Assembly: GCA_008638165.1 (NCBI GenBank)
Contig: VTPL01000003.1
Coordinates: 1-39,308 of the forward strand
DNA: 39,308 nt
Source of the DNA: Pelagibacteraceae bacterium
GTDB taxonomy: Bacteria > Pseudomonadota > Alphaproteobacteria > Pelagibacterales > Pelagibacteraceae
Direction of reading: 5' to 3'
The position numbers were made by a program, and so were the translations under genes. The notes beneath the pieces were generated by a model. The model did no database searches and was not told the DNA's origin. It saw only the letters and a list, made by a program, of their open reading frames with translations. Below, piece after piece: positions 32,263 to 39,308 of this stretch (position 1 is its first letter; every line of letters starts with the position of its first letter).

Positions 32263-32943
32263 ATGAGTATTAAAATTAAAAAATTAAATAATACAATAAT
32301 TAAATGCAATAAGTGTCCAAGATTAATTAATTTTATCAAAAAAATAAAAACTGAAAAAAGAAGACAAAATATAAATGAAAAATATTGGGGCAAACCAGTA
32401 CCTGGTTTTGGTGATAAGGATGCAAAATTACTAATTGTTGGCTTAGCTCCAGCTGCACATGGAGGAACAAGAACTGGCAGAGCATTCACCGGAGACAAAT
32501 CTGGAGATTTTCTTTTTAAAACTCTTTTTCAAACTGAAATATCAAATCAAGATTATTCATCAAGTTTGAATGATGGATTAAAATTAAAGTCTACTTTTAT
32601 AACAAATATACTTAAATGTGTGCCTCCAAATGATAAACCCCTCAAAATAGAAATTAATAAATGCTCAAATTATTTTAATTCTGAACTAGAGATTTTAAAA
32701 AATTTAAAAGTAATAGTTACACTTGGAAAAGTTGCTTTTGATAATTGTGTGAAATATTACAAACAAACTTATAAAATAAAGAAAAAATTCACTTTTAAAC
32801 ATGGAAAAAGATACAATCTACCAGATGGAATTATATTGATACCCTCATATCACCCGAGCCCTAGAAATGTAAATACTAAGTTAATAAATCAAAAAATGTT
32901 TAACAAGTTATTTTCGATTGCAAAAAAACTATCTAAGATTTAA
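32263..32943 (+). CDS. Uracil-DNA glycosylase family 5 (UDGb-like)
   Basis: 226 aa; CNKCPRLI, YWGKPVPGFGDKDAKLLIVGLAPAAHGGTRTGRAFTGDKSGDFLF, PSYHPSPRN. Confidence 0.85.
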   Translation: MSIKIKKLNNTIIKCNKCPRLINFIKKIKTEKRRQNINEKYWGKPVPGFGDKDAKLLIVGLAPAAHGGTRTGRAFTGDKSGDFLFKTLFQTEISNQDYSSSLNDGLKLKSTFITNILKCVPPNDKPLKIEINKCSNYFNSELEILKNLKVIVTLGKVAFDNCVKYYKQTYKIKKKFTFKHGKRYNLPDGIILIPSYHPSPRNVNTKLINQKMFNKLFSIAKKLSKI

Positions 32944-33355
32944 TTGTATCACAGAAATAAGGCTTAAATTTTGAATATATTTCTTCAGGAATTCTAACGG
33001 GTTTACCATCACCGTTAACAAAAACTAAGTGAATTTTAGCCTCAACTATAATGTGATCATCTTTTGTTATAATTTGATTCATAAAAAATGATGTTTTTGT
33101 TATTGACTTAACAAACGAACGAATAGTTAATTCATCTTCTAAAAATGATGATTTTTTATAATCAATATTGCATGATTTCACGATAATAAGTGAATTATAA
33201 ATTTCTTTAATTTTGCTATTGCTAAAACCAATTGAATATAATGCTTCAGTTCTTGCTCTTTCTAAAAACTTTAAATAATTTGCATAATATACAACTCCAC
33301 CTGCATCAGTATCTTCGTAATAAACCTTGATTTTGTGAAAAAAGTTTTCGTGCAT
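32933..33355 (-). CDS. ybgC: YbgC/FadM family acyl-CoA thioesterase (hotdog fold)
   Basis: 140 aa; VYYEDTDAGGVVYYANYLKFLERARTEAL. Confidence 0.88.
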   Translation of the reverse strand: MHENFFHKIKVYYEDTDAGGVVYYANYLKFLERARTEALYSIGFSNSKIKEIYNSLIIVKSCNIDYKKSSFLEDELTIRSFVKSITKTSFFMNQIITKDDHIIVEAKIHLVFVNGDGKPVRIPEEIYSKFKPYFCDTIKS

Positions 33356-33408
33356 AAAAATATTTTACCAAATACTTATTATGTATATCATAAGGAAAAA
33401 TTCAGTTT

Positions 33409-33549
33409 ATGAAAATTTTTATTTTTTGGCTTATATTGGTTGTTTTATGGAATTATGGATACCCACAAGCAACTCCCTTAGAGGACGTGTTGGTATCAAT
33501 TTTATTGTTTGTATTTAATATTCTTTTAAAGAAATATTTAAAAATTTAA
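33409..33549 (+). CDS. Small membrane protein (46 aa), hypothetical
   Basis: MKIFIFWLILVVLWNYGYPQATPLEDVLVSILLFVFNILLKKYLKI*; hydrophobic; stop abuts the DUF3047 stop on the other strand. Confidence 0.55.
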   Translation: MKIFIFWLILVVLWNYGYPQATPLEDVLVSILLFVFNILLKKYLKI

Positions 33550-34191
33550 TTACTCGGCAGAGAAATAAATATTTTGATAATAAGCTACTGCTGTTAATTC
33601 TGAATTATCAGTATCTGTCATAATTGCGACGCCATTAAGTTCTTCAACATCTAAATCATGAAATTCTTTAAAATGTTCCTTAACATTTACTTTAACACTT
33701 ACCCACTCATTATCGTATTCGTTTGTAGTCGACAGGATATAATCTATTGATTGTTTTGTGTATGGACTTCTCCAAGATTGACCAACTTCATTGTTGCTTG
33801 AAAATACATAGTTTAAAGCTTTATTAGATAGAGGTGTCATCCCAGTTTTTTTAATTACAAATACCCTTGCAGCAAAATCATGGCCTTTTTTACTATCTTC
33901 AACAATGCCAGATAAATTCTTCTCAACCTTCCAGGTAATATTTAAGTATGGCGTATTATTAAGGTTAATTTTTACCTCTTTTCCAAGGCCCGAACCTGAG
34001 GCTACAGCCTCTGCTTTTATATAATTGCCATTTTCATTTGATCCAAGTGTCCAAATAGTTTCACCTTTTACTTTCCTTTTTTCTAAATTATCAAATTCAT
34101 TCTGGGTAAAATCAAACACAGCAATATTTTGCCCAAACACTGGACCTATACTTAACAAAATGATCAAAGATATTTTTAAAAAATTTTTCAT
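33550..34191 (-). CDS. DUF3047 family secreted protein
   Basis: 213 aa; signal peptide, LNITWKV..., DFAARVFVIKK, WVSVKVNVKEHFKEFH, LNGVAIMTDTDNSE as in DUF3047. Confidence 0.75.
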   Translation of the reverse strand: MKNFLKISLIILLSIGPVFGQNIAVFDFTQNEFDNLEKRKVKGETIWTLGSNENGNYIKAEAVASGSGLGKEVKINLNNTPYLNITWKVEKNLSGIVEDSKKGHDFAARVFVIKKTGMTPLSNKALNYVFSSNNEVGQSWRSPYTKQSIDYILSTTNEYDNEWVSVKVNVKEHFKEFHDLDVEELNGVAIMTDTDNSELTAVAYYQNIYFSAE

Positions 34192-34212
34192 AATTTAAAT
34201 TAAAATACTTTT

Positions 34213-34233
34213 TTTAGACAATATTTAGACAAT
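34213..34233 (-). repeat. Tandem direct repeat TTTAGACAAT, 11-bp period, upstream of the DUF3047 gene
   Basis: TTTAGACAAT at 34213-34222 and 34224-34233, exact copies separated by 1 nt. Confidence 0.6.
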
Positions 34234-34265
34234 TATTATACAAAAATAATGTGTATGTAATATTC

Positions 34266-34334
34266 ATGAAGACAATTTCAGCATTTTTTTTAATTATTTA
34301 TTGGTCATTTATCCTTTTTGCACCAATAATTTAA
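34266..34334 (+). CDS. Possible 22-aa hydrophobic micro-protein
   Basis: MKTISAFFLIIYWSFILFAPII*; lies in an otherwise unoccupied gap; its stop overlaps the SDR stop by 4 nt. Confidence 0.25.
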   Translation: MKTISAFFLIIYWSFILFAPII

Positions 34335-35083
34335 TAAGTAGACCTACCACCACTAATATCAAAAACTGCAGCTGTTGAAAAAGAATTTTCCTCAGAGGAT
34401 AACCAGCATACCAAGGAAGTAAATTCATGTATTTCCAAGAATCTAGCTCTAGGGACTTTAGAGAGCATCCTTTGGACGTGTTCTTTACTCATTTGATCAA
34501 GAATACGAGTTTTGGCTCCGGCTGGCGTAACAGCATTTACTGCAATATTTTTATCAGCTAATTCTTTTCCAAGAGATTTGGTTAGACCAATAGCACCTGC
34601 TTTACCAGAACTATAGGCGCTAGCATTAGCGTTACCATCTTTACCAGCAACAGAGGCAACATTGACAATCCTTCCATAATTATTTTTAATCATATTTGGA
34701 ACGATAGCTCTGCAACAATTGAATGTGCCTATCAAATTTATATCAACAATTTTTTTCCACAACTCTACGTCATATTCCCAAAGAGGTCCTGTAGGGCCTG
34801 TAATACCAGCATTATTTATAAGTATATCAACATTGTTTTTGGAAATTATATCATTAACAGTATTTTCAACATCTTTATAATTTGAAACATCAACTATAAA
34901 TGAGGTCAAGTTTTCATTATTTAGTAATTCAACTGCTTCGTCTAAAAGTTTTTGATCGATATCCCAGATAATTACTTTAGCACCTCCCTCTAAAAATCTT
35001 TTTGCAACATCTAGGCCAAAACCTTGTCCGCCACCTGTAACAATAGCTGTTCTACCTTTAAAGTCGAAAATATTTTTATTCAT
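34331..35083 (-). CDS. SDR family NAD(P)-dependent oxidoreductase
   Basis: 250 aa; TGGGQGFGLDVAKRF, NNAGITGP, YSSGKAGAIGLTKSLGKEL. Confidence 0.9.
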   Translation of the reverse strand: MNKNIFDFKGRTAIVTGGGQGFGLDVAKRFLEGGAKVIIWDIDQKLLDEAVELLNNENLTSFIVDVSNYKDVENTVNDIISKNNVDILINNAGITGPTGPLWEYDVELWKKIVDINLIGTFNCCRAIVPNMIKNNYGRIVNVASVAGKDGNANASAYSSGKAGAIGLTKSLGKELADKNIAVNAVTPAGAKTRILDQMSKEHVQRMLSKVPRARFLEIHEFTSLVCWLSSEENSFSTAAVFDISGGRSTY

Positions 35084-35087
35084 AAGT

Positions 35088-36545
35088 TTAATCTTTTTTT
35101 AACAGATAGTATGTTAATGCAGAAATTATAGCACCAATAATCCAAGCATAAGATTGTAAAAACATTAAATTAAAATTCCAAATTGTAGAAGATGAAAAGA
35201 TAAAACCAATTAAAACAGAATATAAAGCTTTTAAATTCCAGCCTCTTGAAAAATAAAAAGTACTTTCTGATGACAATGAATGAATATCTTTAATGTTTAT
35301 GTTTGATTGATTAATTATAAAGTAATCAATAATCATAATTCCACAAATAGGACCAAAAAAAGAACCAAATGTATCAATAAAAGATAAAATTCCAATTTGA
35401 CTTAATAAAGTTGGCCAAAGGAGTGCAACCAACAACCCAAAAAAACCAATAGTATAACTTACTGATTTTAAATTTAGTTTGTTAGGTTTAAAATTAATTA
35501 ATGAATACTGGGCAGGTATAAGGTTTGCAATTAAATTTGTAGAGATTGATGCAATCAAGATAAAAAATAAAACTATAGTTGTGATTTGTAAATTGTTAAA
35601 TTTACCAATTATATCTGTAGGATTAGTAAATATTCTATCAATATCTTCAAACTGTTGATTTAAAAATACATCAGATCCTGTAACAATAAAAACTGCAAAA
35701 AAGGAAAATATAATTAAATTAATTAATAAACTTAAATTGCCATATTTTAACTCTTGCTCATCTTTTACATATCTTGAGAAATCACCAAAACTTATTATTA
35801 TAATAGAAAAATATGCAAAAATTGTACCTGCTACTGTTATCAGTGGCAAAATATTTTTAAAATCAATAAAATTATTAAAATTCAGTATTTGAGTGAAAGC
35901 TTGAGCAGTGAGTTTTACATCTGATAACAGAACAACAAGAAAGAAAAATATCATACCGATATAAACTGTAATTGCAGAAAATTTTATAATTTTTCTATTA
36001 AAAACCATTCCTTTAGAAAATATATAAATTTGAAAACTGATACTTATAAAAAGTGATACCCAGTCTATTATATTCAGACCAAGTAAAAATATTAAAAAAA
36101 TATCTTTATCTAAAAGAGTATTATCAATACTAAAAAATAAAATTCTAATTAAATAACTTATAGCCTTTGAGATAAAATATGTTTGAATTCCAAACATAAA
36201 TATACCAACTATACTTCTTAAGAGACCTAAAAATCTTGCACCACTATACCCCAAAGAAGATCTTAAAATAGTTGCAAATGGTAATCCGTATTTTTGCGAG
36301 GGTTTACCAATTAAATTTGAAAAAAAATAAACTAAAATTGAGCCTAATAAAGTTCCAAAAAAGACTACAAAAAAATTTAAGCTATAAATTGTGTATAGAG
36401 AAGCTATTAAAGAAAATCCTATAACACTTTGAACATTAACACCCCAAAAATAAAATAAATCTGTCCAGCTCCAATTTTTGTTATTTGGATTAACTGCAAC
36501 TAATTCCCAATTGATTATATTTTGACTAGAATTTTTTTGACTCAC
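35088..36545 (-). CDS. NCS1 family (nucleobase:cation symporter-1-like) permease
   Basis: 485 aa, about 12 hydrophobic segments; N-terminal NWSWTDLFYFWGVNVQSVIGFSLIASLY, IGKPSQKYGLPFATILRSSLGYSGARFLGLLRSIVGIFMFGIQTYF. Confidence 0.85.
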   Translation of the reverse strand: MSQKNSSQNIINWELVAVNPNNKNWSWTDLFYFWGVNVQSVIGFSLIASLYTIYSLNFFVVFFGTLLGSILVYFFSNLIGKPSQKYGLPFATILRSSLGYSGARFLGLLRSIVGIFMFGIQTYFISKAISYLIRILFFSIDNTLLDKDIFLIFLLGLNIIDWVSLFISISFQIYIFSKGMVFNRKIIKFSAITVYIGMIFFFLVVLLSDVKLTAQAFTQILNFNNFIDFKNILPLITVAGTIFAYFSIIIISFGDFSRYVKDEQELKYGNLSLLINLIIFSFFAVFIVTGSDVFLNQQFEDIDRIFTNPTDIIGKFNNLQITTIVLFFILIASISTNLIANLIPAQYSLINFKPNKLNLKSVSYTIGFFGLLVALLWPTLLSQIGILSFIDTFGSFFGPICGIMIIDYFIINQSNINIKDIHSLSSESTFYFSRGWNLKALYSVLIGFIFSSSTIWNFNLMFLQSYAWIIGAIISALTYYLLKKD

Positions 36546-36570
36546 TAAAAAGATATTAAACTAATATTTT

Positions 36571-37905
36571 TTACTGTCCATATAGATAGGCTGGTAACCA
36601 AAGAGCGATTTGAGGGAACATAATTATCAAAACTAAACCAATAACCTGAATAACCATGAATTGCATCATTCCATAATAAATATCCTTTAGATCCCACTCT
36701 GGCACAACACCTTTTAAGAAATAAGCTGAAAGAGCAACAGGTGGGGAGAGCCAGGCGGTTTGTAAATTAACAGCTACTAAAATAGCGAACCAAGTAAGAT
36801 TAAATCCAAGTGCTTCAATTAAAGGAAGTATAATTGGCACAATAATCATCACGATTGGCACCCACTCTAATGGCCAACCTAATAAAAAAATCATAACCAT
36901 AACCAATGCAAGTATTAAATACTTGTTCATTTCTAAACCTAATAAAAAATCTGTAAGTAGCATTGGAGTGCCCAATCTAGAAAATACTGCTCCAAAAAAA
37001 TTTGAAGCAGCAACTAAAACCATTATTAGTGCTGAGATTTCTAAAGTTTTGACAAGTGAGTCTTGCAATTTTTTAAAAGTAAGTTTTTTATAAGCAAGAG
37101 CTAATAACAAAGAACCTAAAGCTCCACAACCAGCAGCTTCTGTAGGTGTTGCAAATCCAAAAAGTATACTTCCTAATGCCGCAAAAACTAAAGCAGCAGG
37201 TGGGACTAAACCTAGAAAAAATTCTATCCATACAGCTTTTAAACTTGTGGCTCTTAACTCTGGTGGTAAAGCTGGTCCTAAACTAGGATTAATCCAACAT
37301 CTAATTGTTGTATAAGCTGCATATAAAACGGCTAATAGTATTCCTGGAATAATTGCAGCTGCAAATAAATCTGTAACTGGGATTTCCATGATTGGTCCCA
37401 TAACTACCAACATAATACTTGGTGGTATTAAGATACCTAAAGTTCCACCTGCAGTAATCGTACCTGCTGCAAGTCTAACATCATATCCTGATTTATTCAT
37501 GGATTTAGCAGCCATTATTCCAAGGATCGTTACTGAAGCACCAACTATTCCAGTCGCTGCAGCGAAAACAACAGATACAAATAAAACTGCATAATACAAT
37601 GAACCTCTAACTTTAGCTAAAATTAATTGAAAAGCTGAAAATAATCTCTCCATCAAACCAGCTTGTTCCATCATGATACCCATGAAAACAAAGAGTGGCA
37701 CGGCGGCGAGAGTTTGTTCGGTCATGACCATAGAAAATTGTAAGGTCATTAAATAAAAAACTAACTTACCAAATCCAAGATAACCAAAAACAAAACCTAA
37801 AAAAATCAGAGTAAAAGAGATTGGGAAACCAATAAATATTGAAAAGAGCATTACCCCTATTAAGATAAATCCAAGTACTGCTGGATCAATAAACTCTGCT
37901 AACAT
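36571..37905 (-). CDS. dctM: TRAP transporter large permease subunit (DctM family)
   Basis: 444 aa; GFPISFTLIFLGFVFGYLGFG, AAVPLFVFMGIMMEQAGLMERLF, GGTLGILIPPSIMLVVMG. Confidence 0.93.
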   Translation of the reverse strand: MLAEFIDPAVLGFILIGVMLFSIFIGFPISFTLIFLGFVFGYLGFGKLVFYLMTLQFSMVMTEQTLAAVPLFVFMGIMMEQAGLMERLFSAFQLILAKVRGSLYYAVLFVSVVFAAATGIVGASVTILGIMAAKSMNKSGYDVRLAAGTITAGGTLGILIPPSIMLVVMGPIMEIPVTDLFAAAIIPGILLAVLYAAYTTIRCWINPSLGPALPPELRATSLKAVWIEFFLGLVPPAALVFAALGSILFGFATPTEAAGCGALGSLLLALAYKKLTFKKLQDSLVKTLEISALIMVLVAASNFFGAVFSRLGTPMLLTDFLLGLEMNKYLILALVMVMIFLLGWPLEWVPIVMIIVPIILPLIEALGFNLTWFAILVAVNLQTAWLSPPVALSAYFLKGVVPEWDLKDIYYGMMQFMVIQVIGLVLIIMFPQIALWLPAYLYGQ

Positions 37906-38544
37906 TTAATCTTCGTCTCCTGGCCATTGGCCTTTTGTTGCAGCCCAATAACTTTTTAATAATTCAGAAATTCCTTGGATTAATAAGAAAATTATTCCAA
38001 CCCATAAACATGCTTTTATAGGCCACATGTATGGCATCCATGCAGTATCCATACCTTTTTCTCCCCGCATTATAGATTCCTGCACAAAACCCGTGGTCAT
38101 GTAGAAAAAAACAATTAAACCTGGAAAATAAAATAATAAGTACAACCAAAAATCAATTCGACCTTGGTTTTTAGTTTGAAAATTTCTATATAAAAAATCA
38201 GCCCTGATATGCACGCCCTTAGACAAAGCATAACCAGCACCCAACATAAATAATGCACCATACATAAATCTACTCATGTCATAAGCCCACATTGTAGGTG
38301 CATTAAAAAGCTTTCTAGCAAGAACTTCATAAGTCATAGCTAGAATTAATGGGATTGTAATCCAACAAACAGTGTTTCCAACCCACTTGTTAAATAGATC
38401 GATTTTAGTAATTGTAGATGCCATCCATTTTGGCATATCTTGAGGCATTTTCCCTGAACCACCTCTTCTCTCAGCAATCATTTCATCTGAAATATCTAGT
38501 TTAAGATCTTTGATTGGCTTTTTAGGCTTATGGTTTTTAGGCAT
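37906..38544 (-). CDS. dctQ: TRAP transporter small permease subunit (DctQ family)
   Basis: 212 aa; EVLARKLFNAPTMWAYDMSRFMYGALFMLGAGYALSKGVHIRADFLY; about 45-residue hydrophilic N-terminal extension. Confidence 0.9.
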   Translation of the reverse strand: MPKNHKPKKPIKDLKLDISDEMIAERRGGSGKMPQDMPKWMASTITKIDLFNKWVGNTVCWITIPLILAMTYEVLARKLFNAPTMWAYDMSRFMYGALFMLGAGYALSKGVHIRADFLYRNFQTKNQGRIDFWLYLLFYFPGLIVFFYMTTGFVQESIMRGEKGMDTAWMPYMWPIKACLWVGIIFLLIQGISELLKSYWAATKGQWPGDED

Positions 38545-38560
38545 AGTGAAAATTCTAAAC

Positions 38561-38589
38561 TCAAAGCGGGTATATTCTACCCGCTTTGA
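38561..38589 (-). terminator. Perfect 12-bp stem-loop between dctP and dctQ (attenuator/partial terminator or 3'-end stabiliser)
   Basis: TCAAAGCGGGTA-TATTC-TACCCGCTTTGA (plus strand as read): 12/12 bp, GC-containing stem in AT-rich intergenic DNA; only a weak U-rich stretch follows on the minus transcript. Confidence 0.75.
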
Positions 38590-38607
38590 AAATCAATAAT
38601 ATTATGA

Positions 38608-39308
38608 TTATTTTAATGTTTCAGCGTGAGCCATTCCTAGCTTAGCATTTGACATTTGAGATCCAGACCAAAATGGTACTGCAATATCAGCAAATGCTTT
38701 TTGAGAATCCCATACTTTTTTAAAGAAAGCATTCTCTGCAGCATTTTTTTCTAAACTTGCTTTTGCAGCAGCCATATACGCTGGGAAATAATCAGCTGGA
38801 GTATCATGTAAAATAACACCATGCTTAGTTGTTAACTCAGCAAGAGCTTTTCCATTTTCGTATATTCTGTAACTCATTGATTTTGATAAAGATGCATTTG
38901 CAGCAACTTCTAAAGCTTTCTTCTCAATAGCAGACATTTTTTTGTATTTGCTACCATTAATATAGAAGTCAGCATTTACTACTACTTGGTGAAGACCTTG
39001 TAAGTAATAGTGTTTTAGAACTTTTTGAAAACCAAAAGTTAAATCTGGTTTTGGACAACACCATTCAGCAGCATCAATTGTTCCTGCTTCAAGAGCTGGT
39101 AGAATATCTCCACCACCCATTGCTACAGAAGCTACACCGATATCTTTATAAGTTTGACCAGGTATTCCTGGAGGAGTTCTGAATTTATATTTTCTAAAGT
39201 CAGCCATGCTATTAATTGGCTCTTTGAACCAACCTAAAGCTTCAGGTCCAACAGGTTGTAACATAAATCCTTTTATGTCTCTTCCCATTTCAGTCCATAG
39301 TTGGTCAT
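38608..39308 (-). CDS. dctP: TRAP transporter substrate-binding protein (DctP family), 5' end outside window
   Basis: RTPPGIPGQTYKDIGVASVAMGGGDILPALEAGTIDAAEWCCPKPDLTFGFQKVLKHYY; frame stays open to the window edge (..DQLWTEMGRD), so the tracked ATG at 39288 is internal. Confidence 0.92.
   Translation of the reverse strand, partial: DQLWTEMGRDIKGFMLQPVGPEALGWFKEPINSMADFRKYKFRTPPGIPGQTYKDIGVASVAMGGGDILPALEAGTIDAAEWCCPKPDLTFGFQKVLKHYYLQGLHQVVVNADFYINGSKYKKMSAIEKKALEVAANASLSKSMSYRIYENGKALAELTTKHGVILHDTPADYFPAYMAAAKASLEKNAAENAFFKKVWDSQKAFADIAVPFWSGSQMSNAKLGMAHAETLK

Noticed and set aside
32247-32498. 83-aa minus-strand ORF
   Set aside because: Overlaps the UDG gene, whose motifs (GLAPAAHGGTRTGR) are diagnostic; likely a shadow frame.
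34234-34260. ATTATT...AATAAT inverted repeat
   Set aside because: AT-only 6-bp stem in AT-rich DNA; expected by chance.
1-39308. CRISPR arrays, transposases, integrases, phage genes, toxin-antitoxin or other defence systems
   Set aside because: No regularly spaced repeats, terminal inverted repeats flanking ORFs, or such protein families were seen; tRNA neighbourhoods carry no integrase.

Overview
This is a low-GC, gene-dense window that looks like a SAR11/Pelagibacter-type alphaproteobacterium (inferred from composition, family content and gene order; no search was run). It is mostly core genome. On the minus strand there is a 22-gene run, nuoA-nuoN then birA-coaX-rnj-DUF1467-proS-lolC-lolD-dnaE, with almost no intergenic space, ending at a 3'-truncated rpsB. 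Upstream of it lie tRNA-Leu-tig-clpP-clpX-lon-tRNA-Val-tRNA-Asp, also on minus. The 30.7-34.4 kb stretch is a patchwork of small genes on both strands (DUF1289, UDG family 5, histidine phosphatase, YbgC-like thioesterase, DUF3047, secreted and membrane micro-proteins). The window closes with a minus-strand transport cluster (TRAP DctP-DctQ-DctM, NCS1 permease, SDR dehydrogenase). I found no mobile elements, CRISPR arrays, rRNAs, or clear undescribed multi-gene defence or biosynthetic system. The best leads are RNA or architecture features: a possible pseudoknot in the rpsB 5' leader, a perfect 12-bp hairpin between dctP and dctQ, a tRNA-Leu ending 10 nt before the tig start codon, a hairpin just upstream of nuoA, and convergent genes with abutting stop codons that support several unlisted micro-ORFs.
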